A stretch of 64,000 nucleotides of DNA from Leadbettera azotonutricia ZAS-9 (lineage in GTDB: Bacteria > Spirochaetota > Spirochaetia > Treponematales > Breznakiellaceae), in contig NC_015577.1 of assembly GCF_000214355.1 (NCBI RefSeq), positions 62,001 to 126,000 of the forward strand, written 5' to 3'. Below, piece after piece: positions 25,253-33,485 of this stretch (its first letter is position 1; the number at the start of each line of letters is the position of its first letter). The notes under the pieces are model-generated. The model was not told the origin of the DNA. It worked only from the letters and a program-made list of their open reading frames with translations, and did no database searches. The translations under genes were made by a program, and so were the position numbers.

Positions 25253-26012
25253 TCCCAGCCTGCCATTTTTTGAGGGATTCGAGCATAAAAGCTTTTACAT
25301 CAATGCCGTATATCTCTTTAAGCGTTTCTCCGTTTAATACCGTTTCAGGTTCACCGCTGGCAATTAATTTCCCATCGTACATAAGGGCCGCTGTATCGCC
25401 GAAACGGCGGGCAAGGTTCAGATCGTGAAGCACCGCAGTAACAGTCTTGTCGTTTTCTTTTACCCATTTTGAAAGATAGTCTAAAAGTTCAACCTGATGT
25501 TTTAAGTCGAGATGATTTGTCGGTTCATCAAGAAGTATGAGATCGGGATTCTGGGCCAGAGTGCGGGCAAGAAAAACCCGCTGGAGCTGACCCCCCGAAA
25601 GTTCAGTGATCATTCGATTTCTCACTTCCCTTAATTCAAGCTGCCCCAATATACGCTCAATTATATCTTCATCATCTTTTGAAAGGCTTTTAAGAAAACC
25701 ATCCGAATACGGATAACGTCCCAAAGCAACCGTATCATAAACACTGTAGGGAAAGTAAATCTGCGAACTTTGCCCCATGAGGGCAATTTTTTTTGCAAGA
25801 TTTTTTCGTGAAAAATCCTTAAGTTCATGGCCTTCAAGGGTGATTGTACCCCTGTAGGGGAGGAGGCGGGCCACTGCTTTGAGAAGTGTTGTCTTGCCGC
25901 ATCCATTGGGCCCAACGATGGTGAGCACCTTGCCCCTTTCGGCTTTGAGGCTCAGATTATGGACTACATCAACACAGTCATATCCGGTGTAAAGGTTTTT
26001 TATTTCCAGCAT
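25245..26012 (-). CDS. btuD: Corrinoid/siderophore-type ABC transporter ATPase
   Basis: A 255-residue ATPase of the FecE/BtuD class. Walker A is GPNGCGKTT near residue 34, the signature is LSGGQLQRVFLARTL, Walker B is LILLDEPTNHLD, and the H-loop His lies in AVLHDLNLA. It powers the permease encoded next to it (one-base gap). Its end overlaps the start of the nitrogenase-like fusion. Sequence alone cannot separate haem, siderophore and B12 importers, but the cobalamin riboswitch upstream makes a corrinoid importer most likely. Confidence 0.9.
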   Translation of the reverse strand: MLEIKNLYTGYDCVDVVHNLSLKAERGKVLTIVGPNGCGKTTLLKAVARLLPYRGTITLEGHELKDFSRKNLAKKIALMGQSSQIYFPYSVYDTVALGRYPYSDGFLKSLSKDDEDIIERILGQLELREVRNRMITELSGGQLQRVFLARTLAQNPDLILLDEPTNHLDLKHQVELLDYLSKWVKENDKTVTAVLHDLNLARRFGDTAALMYDGKLIASGEPETVLNGETLKEIYGIDVKAFMLESLKKWQAGNA

Positions 26013-27026
26013 CTAGCGCTTCCTGAAGTACACCCACGCGAAGAAGGGCGCTCCGATAATGGCCGTAACTGCACCTACTGGCAGTTCCGAAGGTGTGACT
26101 ACAGTGCGTGCAATAAGGTCGGTCACCACGAGGAGAGAACCTCCCGTAAGAAAAGCCATGGGCAAAGAGTGACGATGGCTTGAACCTACGATCTTCCGCG
26201 CAAGGTGGGGGGCGATGAGATCCACAAAACCAATGGCCCCGCTCAATGCAACCGCAGCCCCTGTAAGAACCGCCGAAAAGGTCAGCAGTCTTTTCCGTAT
26301 GCCTCCGGCGTCCACACCCATGGTCCGGGCCTCGTCTTCCCCGAAGGTAAGTATATCCATCTCTCTTGTGTAGCGTATTATCCCCGCTGTTCCCAATATA
26401 AGAAAGGGGAACATGAGTCCCACATAAGACCAGCCCTTCATGGAAAAGCTTCCCATTTGCCAGTGGAGGAGGTTTTTCAATTCCTCCCGATACATGGCGG
26501 TGAGGGTTGTGAGCAGGGCATTTACAAAAAGCGAAAAGACCATACCGAAGAGTATCACCGTATTATTGGACATAGCCTTGTCCAGTTTGGAAGCAAAGCC
26601 TATCACTAAAAATACCGTTGCCAATCCAAAAACAAATCCTGCCGCCGGCAAGGTAAAAGCTCCAATCACCGGAATAACCAGCCCCGAGAGCATTATGAGT
26701 CCTGCGCCCAGGGAGGCGCCCGATGAAACGCCCAGTATGTAAGGTGAAGCGAGCTGGTTTTTTAAGACTGACTGGAATACAGTTCCGCTTATGGAAAGGG
26801 CGCCTCCAACCATAAAGGCAAGAAGAGCCCTTGGAAAACGCAGATTCCAGATAATGGAGATATTTCTGGGTTCAACTTCGGCTATAAGGGGAAGGCGCAG
26901 CAGTTTATTAAGCAGCACCCTGAGGGTATCTCCAAAACTTATACCCGAACTCCCCAAAGAAGTCCCGGCGCAGAGGATAGCCAGGGCAACAATAGCTCCG
27001 ATAAGTATTTTTTTAGTCGGCCTCAT
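26013..27026 (-). CDS. btuC: Corrinoid/siderophore-type ABC transporter permease
   Basis: A 337-residue FecCD/BtuC-family permease with about ten membrane helices. Typical segments are NLRFPRALLAFMVGGALSIS, QSVLKNQLASPYILGVSSGA and GAIGFVDLIAPHLARKIVGS. It overlaps the binding-protein gene by 14 bases and is adjacent to the ATPase gene. It forms the inner-membrane channel of the importer served by the TonB-dependent receptor and the binding lipoprotein. Confidence 0.9.
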   Translation of the reverse strand: MRPTKKILIGAIVALAILCAGTSLGSSGISFGDTLRVLLNKLLRLPLIAEVEPRNISIIWNLRFPRALLAFMVGGALSISGTVFQSVLKNQLASPYILGVSSGASLGAGLIMLSGLVIPVIGAFTLPAAGFVFGLATVFLVIGFASKLDKAMSNNTVILFGMVFSLFVNALLTTLTAMYREELKNLLHWQMGSFSMKGWSYVGLMFPFLILGTAGIIRYTREMDILTFGEDEARTMGVDAGGIRKRLLTFSAVLTGAAVALSGAIGFVDLIAPHLARKIVGSSHRHSLPMAFLTGGSLLVVTDLIARTVVTPSELPVGAVTAIIGAPFFAWVYFRKR

Positions 27027-27915
27027 AAATTTCCGGGTACACCGCCAAAGCCATCTGTTTTAAGGCAAGTATGATATTTTGGGAAGGCCGGCCTGACGAA
27101 TTACCGTCAATGCCATAAATGCGGTTTTCCTTGATCGCATTAATTGACTCAAAACTCTGACGAGTCCGCAATTTAGCGGCAGAATCAACGCCAAAAGTTG
27201 TCATTTCCATGGTGAAGATAACATCAGGATTCCGCTTAATGATCTCCTCCGCGTTTGGAGAAAACCATCCGTGCTGATCGGCAAAAATATTTACCCCTCC
27301 AATAATTTCTATCATTTCGTTCAGATAAGTTCCTGAACCAAAGGTTACCATTTGAGGGGCCGGAGATATTTCATAGTACACTTTTTTTTTATCGGTAACG
27401 GTTTTTCCAATTTCGGCGATTTTATTCACTTCGGCACGGAGGTCTGTGGTCAGCACCTCACCCCGATCCTTTACCCCCAGGACTTCGGCAATGGTAACAA
27501 TATCACCGTATATTCCCGCAAGATTTGTACTGGTAGGGATCTGGACAACTTTAATGTCTATATCCATCAGGGGTCTGAAAGGTGAATCAGTAGCCCCGAA
27601 GTTGTTTATTTCATTGGCGATGATGATCTCCGGCTCAAGGCCGATAATGGCCTCAGCGTCGGGATAGAAAAAATCCACCTCAGGCAAATCCTGCCGTACT
27701 CCCGGTATGTCCTTTGAGTAGGGATCGACAGCGATGAGTCTGTCCGCCAGACCAAGGCCGACGATGATTTCCGTGTTGGAAGGGGCGGCGGAAATGATCC
27801 GCCCGGGTATAGAAACCGAAGCGGCTGTTCCTGCAATACCCGCGCTGCCTTGTTTTGTACAACCAATAACTAATGCCAAAAATATCAGCGCCGTTACAAT
27901 TAATTGCTTTTTCAT
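27013..27915 (-). CDS. btuF: BtuF-like substrate-binding lipoprotein
   Basis: A 300-residue periplasmic-binding protein with a lipoprotein signal (MKKQLIVTALIFLALVIGC, Cys19). The fold is the two-lobed, helix-backbone class III of BtuF/FhuD: RIISAAPSNTEIIVGLGLAD, then IIIANEINNFG in the middle and GGVNIFADQHGWFSPNAEEI. It hands ligand from the outer-membrane receptor to the permease. ATG with a purine-rich site; eight bases after the receptor gene. Corrinoid is the likely ligand because of the riboswitch. Confidence 0.85.
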   Translation of the reverse strand: MKKQLIVTALIFLALVIGCTKQGSAGIAGTAASVSIPGRIISAAPSNTEIIVGLGLADRLIAVDPYSKDIPGVRQDLPEVDFFYPDAEAIIGLEPEIIIANEINNFGATDSPFRPLMDIDIKVVQIPTSTNLAGIYGDIVTIAEVLGVKDRGEVLTTDLRAEVNKIAEIGKTVTDKKKVYYEISPAPQMVTFGSGTYLNEMIEIIGGVNIFADQHGWFSPNAEEIIKRNPDVIFTMEMTTFGVDSAAKLRTRQSFESINAIKENRIYGIDGNSSGRPSQNIILALKQMALAVYPEIYEAD

Positions 27916-27923
27916 TTCTGCTC

Positions 27924-29933
27924 CTATTGTATATCCATTCGTAGTCCCAATGTAACCGTCATGCCGGGCATGAAGTACCCGCTGAAGGATTCGTAGGGTT
28001 TGTTGAGCAGATTCCGTCCAACGACGAAAACAGTAAAGTATTCACCGGTTTTCTGGTTTAGTGTAAGATCAAAAATAAACGGATACATGAGTTTTGTGAT
28101 ATTGGATGTGTTGGTGTAACGGACACTTTCCCATCGTCCCTGCAGTATCAGAGAACCTGAAGCGGCGGTATTGGCACTGTTCCAGGGGAGATCCAGGGCA
28201 GCCCCAGCAGTGTGTACCGGCATATAGGGGATGCGTTTACCGCTGGACCAGGTATAGCCGTAACTCAAAAGATAACTTAAAAGATACTGATACGAAAGGG
28301 AAAGTTTTATTTTGTCCAGAAATGCAAAACCGGGAAAGTTTAAGCCGAGCTTTGTATCAAAGCCGAAATAGGCCGCTTCCCCCACATTGGACGGATGCCA
28401 CGTGCCTCCCGAGTCGATGGCCCAGTGTATTGAATCCTTAGTCCACTGTACAAAGAAGGTACTTTCGATATTCACCGATTTGCCGAAACGGTAAGCTGCC
28501 TGAAGATCCGCCCCCCACCCATCTTCCGGTTTGAGGTCGGGGTTTCCTCCTACCTGGCGCTGCGGCGACCAGTAGAGATCTTCAAAATTGGGCAGTTTAA
28601 AGCTGCGGAAATAATTGTTTTTTATAGAGAGGTCTTCTATGGGTGTCCAGAGAAGTCCGAGCTTGGGAACCGGTACTGCCGTGTCAGGGGCAAAAATCCC
28701 CTTTACCGAAGATATGAGGAGAAGGCTTTCGATAATCTGATATTCAGCCGTAAGGTAGAGGCCGCCGTCGTGGCGATCTCTAAGGCCCAAATCGGTGGAA
28801 TCTATCCATGCGTAGCGGTAGTCGCCGCCTAAACGGAAAACAAAATAGTTATTCGGATACCAGTTCCAGCGGTTGATAAAGTTAAGGGTATTTTGATTAT
28901 GAAGGGACTCGGCCCCCAAAGGCGGCGCATAGCTCAACTGATGCCAGTTATGCCCCAAAGAAACCTCCATGGCCAGTTCATCACGAAAGGCCCTGGGCAT
29001 ATCAAAAAGAACGCTCTCCCCGGCAGCCAGATCCGTCTGCTTCCCTGCAAGGCGTGAAAATCCCGATGTAGGAATATTTTTGTCCCCGTAATACAGATTC
29101 CCCGAAACAATGAGCCTAGAAAGGTTATCAAAATTTTTAGTAAACGAAGCGTTTGCTCCGCCGTCGTACACTTCGTTATTATCCTTGCGGCGCACCAGAT
29201 TGAAAATTGGCTCCTTAAAGATAAAGTGATTTGCGGCTCGGTTTGCAAAAAGTCCCGCAGTCCAGGAGAATTTTTCCGCTCCCCAGCCCAGAGAAAATTC
29301 GGCCTTTTGAGCATCGGCCAGATCTTCCCATTCAGGGCCGGCCTTTGTTCCATCCCTGTCATAATAATGCCCCGGCAAAGAGGCGGTGTTGGAAAGACTC
29401 GCGCCGATTTTAAGCCCCGGCTTTGGTTTCCCCGCAGTAACGATGTTAATGACGCCCCCCAGCGCCCCGGACACATTGAATTTAGTGTCTGAGCCGCCGT
29501 GAATCACTTCGATGTGATCAATACTATTGAGATCGATGGTATTAAAGTCAAAACCGCCGTCCATGGCGGAGTTAACCGGCACACCATTCACCAGGAGGGC
29601 AATACGGGAAGAATCAAAACCCCGGAGGTTTATGTCCGCCTGATTCCCGTAAGGCCCATAGCGGGTAAAACCCAGCCCCAGGGTTTCCTGAAGAAGAACC
29701 GCCAAATCCGGCGCATGAGCCTGTTCAATTTCCTCGCGGCTTACCACATCCATCTGCTGGGTGGTCTCGGGACTGGCGGCTATGGTAAGACCTTCTCCCT
29801 CCATGAGGAGAAGGTCTTCGTCGGGAAAATCGTCTTCTTCACCCGGTACTTGGGCAGAAAGGGGGGAACAAAGAATGAAAAACATCACCAATGCCGGAAA
29901 TAACCCACCGGCATTGAAGAATGATTTAATCAT
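27924..29933 (-). CDS. TonB-dependent outer-membrane receptor, BtuB-like
   Basis: A 669-residue TonB-dependent receptor. A signal peptide ends near LCSPLSAQ. The region after it (EGEGLTIAASPETTQQMDVV) may include the TonB box. The plug domain has DLAVLLQETLGLGF, INLRGFDSSRIALLVNGVPV and IEVIHGGSDTKFNVSGALGG. About 22 beta strands follow, ending with an aromatic-rich C terminus (GMTVTLGLRMDIQ). The size and plug resemble BtuB. It overlaps the lipoprotein gene by four bases and precedes the BtuFCD-type genes, giving a complete corrinoid uptake path across both membranes. Confidence 0.9.
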   Translation of the reverse strand: MIKSFFNAGGLFPALVMFFILCSPLSAQVPGEEDDFPDEDLLLMEGEGLTIAASPETTQQMDVVSREEIEQAHAPDLAVLLQETLGLGFTRYGPYGNQADINLRGFDSSRIALLVNGVPVNSAMDGGFDFNTIDLNSIDHIEVIHGGSDTKFNVSGALGGVINIVTAGKPKPGLKIGASLSNTASLPGHYYDRDGTKAGPEWEDLADAQKAEFSLGWGAEKFSWTAGLFANRAANHFIFKEPIFNLVRRKDNNEVYDGGANASFTKNFDNLSRLIVSGNLYYGDKNIPTSGFSRLAGKQTDLAAGESVLFDMPRAFRDELAMEVSLGHNWHQLSYAPPLGAESLHNQNTLNFINRWNWYPNNYFVFRLGGDYRYAWIDSTDLGLRDRHDGGLYLTAEYQIIESLLLISSVKGIFAPDTAVPVPKLGLLWTPIEDLSIKNNYFRSFKLPNFEDLYWSPQRQVGGNPDLKPEDGWGADLQAAYRFGKSVNIESTFFVQWTKDSIHWAIDSGGTWHPSNVGEAAYFGFDTKLGLNFPGFAFLDKIKLSLSYQYLLSYLLSYGYTWSSGKRIPYMPVHTAGAALDLPWNSANTAASGSLILQGRWESVRYTNTSNITKLMYPFIFDLTLNQKTGEYFTVFVVGRNLLNKPYESFSGYFMPGMTVTLGLRMDIQ

Positions 29934-30526
29934 AGCGAGGAATTAATTTTTTCCAATGGATCGCCGCCTTGGCCTGTACCGCCGCCGTAAAGGTCAGCAT
30001 TGGCAGGTTTAAATTTTTCTTTAGCTTCGTTAAGACTTCCCGCTTCCACTTGCTGAGTATAATCCGCATAAACATAAGCAGCGCCTAAATATGCGGCGGA
30101 TTCTGTTAGTGCGCTGAAATATACTGCACTAAAATTTCCTGTTGGCTCATGCGGATTATCCGAGTTTATATACGTGCCATCATCATTATAATGATGATCA
30201 AAGTATGTTGGTTTCTCTACATATTCAATAATTATCACTCCGGCATTTTCACTGAAATTATAAGTATAAACTATTTTACTGGTAAAATTATTAACATGTT
30301 CTAATGTCGTGGCAGTAATTTTATAAGTATCAGTCCAGCCTTGTCCCGACGCTTCCCAAGTCCCAATCAATCCCGGATTCAGTTCAAAAGGATCCTCGTA
30401 AGGATCGTCATCATCCAAATCGCATGCGCTTAATAAGAGGCCGAATACAACTGCCGATATAAAAAACACCGGCAGAACCCGCTTTACCCCGGGGAACTTC
30501 CCCTTCTGTGAAGAAAACTTAAACAT
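29930..30526 (-). CDS. Small lipoprotein opening the corrinoid operon
   Basis: A 198-residue protein with a signal peptide and lipobox ending LLLSAC (Cys about residue 34), followed by an acidic linker (DLDDDDPYEDPFE). The body is beta-rich (GTWEASGQGWTDTYKITATT), a lipocalin-like pattern. I do not recognise a family. It is the first gene behind the cobalamin riboswitch and overlaps the TonB receptor by four bases, so it may be a surface or periplasmic corrinoid-binding accessory protein, in the manner of BtuG/BtuH in Bacteroides. That role is inferred from position only. Its ribosome site is enclosed in the leader hairpin described separately. Confidence 0.7.
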   Translation of the reverse strand: MFKFSSQKGKFPGVKRVLPVFFISAVVFGLLLSACDLDDDDPYEDPFELNPGLIGTWEASGQGWTDTYKITATTLEHVNNFTSKIVYTYNFSENAGVIIIEYVEKPTYFDHHYNDDGTYINSDNPHEPTGNFSAVYFSALTESAAYLGAAYVYADYTQQVEAGSLNEAKEKFKPANADLYGGGTGQGGDPLEKINSSL

Positions 30527-30529
30527 GGC

Positions 30530-30556
30530 TTACTCCTTTCCGAAGAAAAGGAGCCC
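30530..30556 (-). promoter_or_regulatory. Ribosome-site-sequestering hairpin at the end of the riboswitch
   Basis: On the minus strand CTCCTTT (30553-30547) pairs with AAAGGAG (30539-30533), the ribosome site of the lipoprotein gene that starts at 30526. The stem is extended by flanking GGCT/AAGCC. No T run follows, so control is probably translational, through hiding the ribosome site when ligand is bound. Confidence 0.65.
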
Positions 30557-30785
30557 GGAAACGCTAAGCTATCCTATTCGGGATGGCGCGGTTCCATTGG
30601 GAAAAACACCGATATTTTGGATACGGTTTTTTCTCAAGGCTCAGTCCTCGAAGCCTGCTGAAATTCAGAAATCCCAAGATGGGGTTCCGGCATACTCAAA
30701 GTTCCTGGCTTATGGTTTTGCCATAAAGCAAAGCCTTTCACAGTTACGGGTTAGCGGGGGATTTTCACCCCACTTCCTTTGATGT
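30557..30785 (-). promoter_or_regulatory. Cobalamin riboswitch
   Basis: Read on the minus strand the leader shows the core of the cobalamin aptamer. It starts with GGAAGTGGGGTGAAAATCCC, followed by CGCTAACCCGTAACTGTGA. After a hairpin (GCTTTATGGC with its partner) comes the B12-box-like AAGCCAGGAACTTT, and GTATGCCGGAA. These match the conserved GGUGNAAAUCC, CCCGCNACUGU and AGYCAGGANACC elements. The aptamer occupies about 30670-30785, with peripheral hairpins and the regulatory stem down to 30530. It places the twelve genes from 30526 to 18627 under corrinoid control. Confidence 0.9.
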
Positions 30786-31017
30786 ATACAAATTAAGACT
30801 ACAATACTTTTTTTGTTTTGTCCAGTATCCAAGTTTTTGTTGCTTCATACAGTCAAAAAAGGACCGGAAGCCGCTTGGACCCCTGTATATTGCTGCAATT
30901 TATCAAGCGTATAGCGGACTTTTACCGCCTGGTTACTGTCCGTTGCCAGGCGCACAAAAAAGCGGCCCAACATTAGTCAGGCCGCCTATGGTTGTTATTT
31001 AATGCAGATGACAGATG
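30786..31017. other. Region between riboswitch and polymorphic lipoprotein gene
   Basis: About 230 bases without a convincing gene. On the minus strand a start-less frame of about 58 codons runs from near 30950 to 30780 (RLATDSNQAVKVRYTLDKLQ near its beginning); I do not recognise it and it may be chance or an old gene remnant. The operon promoter should lie in the part near 30790-30850, which is AT-rich, but no box pair is convincing. Confidence 0.35.
30955..30985 (-). terminator. Intrinsic terminator of the polymorphic lipoprotein gene
   Basis: On the minus strand GCGGCC (30985-30980) pairs with GGCCGC (30967-30962) across a 12-base loop and is followed by six T. It lies 32 bases after the stop of the lipoprotein gene. 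Confidence 0.75.
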
Positions 31018-32169
31018 TTATGGGGCAAGCGCATTACGTTCAATCTGGGCAAATGTCAGGTCAGCAAAAGCCGTGTTTCCGGTTATAAGAACATCGGTTT
31101 TGTCATTATCAGTGTATTCGGGAAAGGAAGTTCCACCGCCAGCAGCATTATAGAACCGTCCGAGTACCACATCGTTGCCTAAACCAGCGGTGGCAGTATT
31201 CCCCGAAAAGGTGTTTCCATTCAGGTAGGCAGGCACCTTGGTTACTACAGACGATGCCCCGTTACGTCCCCTGGTAAGGGCGTTGCCATGATTAACCAGG
31301 ATGGCGCCGGCGGTTTTCGACGCAGCATTGGTGTTGAATGTGCTATTGGTGATGTTTAGTTTACTGGTCCCAACCGCCGAAATGGCAGCTCCGTGGCCGG
31401 CTTTGTTACCCGTAAAGGTACTGTTTGTTACCTGTATATCCGCGTTAACACCATAAATCGCACCTCCTGCGTTTCCATCGGTGGCTTCATTATTGATAAA
31501 TGTACTGTTCGATGCAATCAAAGTCGGCGGAGTGGCCGGTGATCCATGCGGGTTAAGGTAGATAGCGCCGCCGCCATTGGCGCTTTCGGCATTGCTTTTT
31601 GCCTTGTTGCCATCGAAGGTGACATTTTCAAGATAGAGGGTAGATGCCCCTTCTACAAACACAACGCCGCCGAGTTTGGCGGTATAACCACCATTTTTAA
31701 CCGTGATGTTTTTGATGGTGGCTATGGTATTATCAATATCAAAAACCGGATAACCTTTGCCGTCAATAGTGTGCCCATTGCCATCGATGATGACGTTGTT
31801 CCTAACCACCACCGTGGCTCCGGTAACCACATCAGTTGTGAGACCGCCGAAACTGCTTGCTGCCTCAAGGTCGGCTGTCAGTTTGATGGTACTGCCATCA
31901 GCCGCGTTGCCCTGGATAATGTTGGTTTCAGCATCTGTTCCATCGAAGAAGAACCCCAATGCCCGCTGAAGTTCCGCGTAGGTTGAAACCGTGATGGCAT
32001 CCTCGGATTCAAATACCGCCGGATCAGTAGATTGCTCGCATGACAGGCATGCCAGAAGCAATACCAGACTTAAGGCCATGAGGCCTGGCAGAAGGCGGAA
32101 AGAAGCTTTTTTCTTTCCTTGGACCTTTGCCATAACCGGCAATGCCCATTTTAGATACTTTGAACTCAT
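31018..32169 (-). CDS. Lipoprotein with polymorphic (POMP-like) beta-helix repeats
   Basis: A 383-residue exported protein. The signal region ends LVLLLACLSC, which fits a lipobox. A right-handed beta-helix follows, with repeats of the chlamydial polymorphic-membrane-protein type: GGAIY or GAAIS followed by NSTFxxN (NSTFINNEA, NSTFTGNKA, NSTFNTNAA). It should be on the cell surface or in the periplasm. The start at 32169 is set by AAGGAGG eight bases upstream. Strong promoter boxes with overlapping GTTAG repeats lie upstream. A broken relative occurs at 13.3-14.1 kb. Adhesion or fibre attachment are possible roles. Confidence 0.75.
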   Translation of the reverse strand: MSSKYLKWALPVMAKVQGKKKASFRLLPGLMALSLVLLLACLSCEQSTDPAVFESEDAITVSTYAELQRALGFFFDGTDAETNIIQGNAADGSTIKLTADLEAASSFGGLTTDVVTGATVVVRNNVIIDGNGHTIDGKGYPVFDIDNTIATIKNITVKNGGYTAKLGGVVFVEGASTLYLENVTFDGNKAKSNAESANGGGAIYLNPHGSPATPPTLIASNSTFINNEATDGNAGGAIYGVNADIQVTNSTFTGNKAGHGAAISAVGTSKLNITNSTFNTNAASKTAGAILVNHGNALTRGRNGASSVVTKVPAYLNGNTFSGNTATAGLGNDVVLGRFYNAAGGGTSFPEYTDNDKTDVLITGNTAFADLTFAQIERNALAP

Positions 32170-32202
32170 AAATACCTCCTTCAAGGTTGAGTCGATATAT
32201 TT

Positions 32203-32265
32203 AGTTAGTATAGGCTAACTATGTTAGCAACATATAACTTTAAAAAGTTTATGTCAACTAACAAA
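32203..32265 (-). promoter_or_regulatory. Strong promoter with GTTAG repeat array
   Basis: On the minus strand TTGACA (32257-32252) and TATGTT (32234-32229) are 17 bases apart. Around and downstream of the -10 lie several GTTAG/CTAAC units, including the perfect inverted repeat AGTTAG-TATAGG-CTAACT (32203-32220), GTTAGC at 32223-32228 and AACTAAC overlapping the -35. The pattern suggests a repressor site for the lipoprotein gene. Confidence 0.6.
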
Positions 32266-32404
32266 AAGCATATTTTTTCAGCTGCACCTATGGTACCGGC
32301 GATACTAAGCAAATGGGGAATGCAACTACCGGAATTTGCTATTTATTTGTATAGGTAAACCAGCTGCTTTTGCAAAAAATTTTAAAAATCGGAAAAAAAC
32401 AGCC

Positions 32405-32452
32405 AAAAAAATGAAGCGCCACGCATCCTGATGCCATATAAGGTGTGGAGGC
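32405..32452 (+). repeat. Interspersed repeat copy 2 carrying a ribosome site
   Basis: This copy differs from copy 1 (11745-11792) at one base in 48 (CCTGATGCC for CCTGACGCC). As there, the GGAGG in its end lies just before the ATG of the following gene (32457), with the same spacing. Confidence 0.85.
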
Positions 32453-32456
32453 TATC

Positions 32457-33482
32457 ATGAAACTTTATCGTGTTCTTTTCAGATGTCTGCTGCCTGCGGC
32501 CCTGGTCTTTTCGGCCTGCGCCTGCTCTACCGAGGCAGCCATTCAAAGGATCCTCGGGGACAGTGCCGAAGCCCCGGTCTTCCTGGATTGCAAGCCCGTT
32601 TCGGATACGGAGATATGCTTCAGCTTCTCCCGGCCTGTAAAGGTGGTATCCCTCCTCTTTGACCCTGCTACGGAGTTTGAGTCCGTCGGGGAGGGCGAAG
32701 AGGTGCTGGTGAGCCTTAAAAGCCCTTTCAAGTCCGGGGAGAGGATCACCGCCGACATTCTGGTGGAAGACGGGAGCCGGAATACCCTCAATGTACTTGT
32801 GCCTTTCAGGACCAGGAACGACCGGATGCCGGCTTTGCTCATCAATGAGCTGCGGACAGAGTATTCCAAGCCCAAGGTGGAATTTGTGGAACTCAAAGCC
32901 CAGAGCGACGGGAATTTAGGGGCTGTGCGGCTTTTCATTGCCAGCAATTCCCTTGCCAAGCCGGTCTATGAATTCCCCCCGGCAGAGGTCAAAGCCGGGG
33001 ATTACATAGTCCTCCATCTACGGACAATTGAAACAGGCTGGGCCGATGAGACCGGGGACGATCTTGCCCTGTCCGGCGGGACTGACGCCCTGGCAACAGC
33101 CCGGGATTTTTGGGTGAATGGGACTTCCAAGCTTTTAAGGAAGACTGATGCAGTGTATCTCATGGATCAGGATAATTCGATCATTGATGGCATATTGATG
33201 AGCGAGAACCCCGACCCCTGGTGGATCAAAGGCGAATTTGCTTCTGCCGCAGAGCTTCTTTCCACAGGGGGCGCATGGCGCCCGGCTTCAGGCGATTTCA
33301 TTGAAAGTTCCGGCATAGCCAGCCCTTCCGAGGCGGTGCTCACCAAAAATGTGGGGACTGCGGCAACCCGGAGCATCTCTAGGGACGAAGCCGTTCCGGA
33401 CAGCAATACCGCTGACGACTGGTATGTGACTGCCACGAGCAACGCAACGCCGGGGAAGGCCAACAGCACGAAGCGGTTCTAG
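32457..33482 (+). CDS. Lipoprotein with lamin-tail-like domain
   Basis: A 341-residue exported protein with signal and lipobox MKLYRVLFRCLLPAALVFSA followed by Cys. The middle (ALLINELRTEYSKPKVEFVE, then GAVRLFIASN and VKAGDYIVLHL) resembles the lamin-tail (LTD) fold found in bacterial surface and nuclease-associated proteins. A C-terminal stretch (DDWYVTATSNATPGKAN) ends with the usual LTD phrase. The ATG at 32457 follows a GGAGG carried by the interspersed repeat. It is monocistronic between divergent and convergent genes. Function unknown; the fold call is moderate. Confidence 0.7.
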   Translation: MKLYRVLFRCLLPAALVFSACACSTEAAIQRILGDSAEAPVFLDCKPVSDTEICFSFSRPVKVVSLLFDPATEFESVGEGEEVLVSLKSPFKSGERITADILVEDGSRNTLNVLVPFRTRNDRMPALLINELRTEYSKPKVEFVELKAQSDGNLGAVRLFIASNSLAKPVYEFPPAEVKAGDYIVLHLRTIETGWADETGDDLALSGGTDALATARDFWVNGTSKLLRKTDAVYLMDQDNSIIDGILMSENPDPWWIKGEFASAAELLSTGGAWRPASGDFIESSGIASPSEAVLTKNVGTAATRSISRDEAVPDSNTADDWYVTATSNATPGKANSTKRF

Positions 33483-33485
33483 CCG

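Noticed and set aside
30780-30950. A start-less minus-strand frame of about 58 codons upstream of the riboswitch
   Set aside because: No start codon, no recognised domain, and it overlaps the expected operon promoter; kept only as a note in the intergenic entry.
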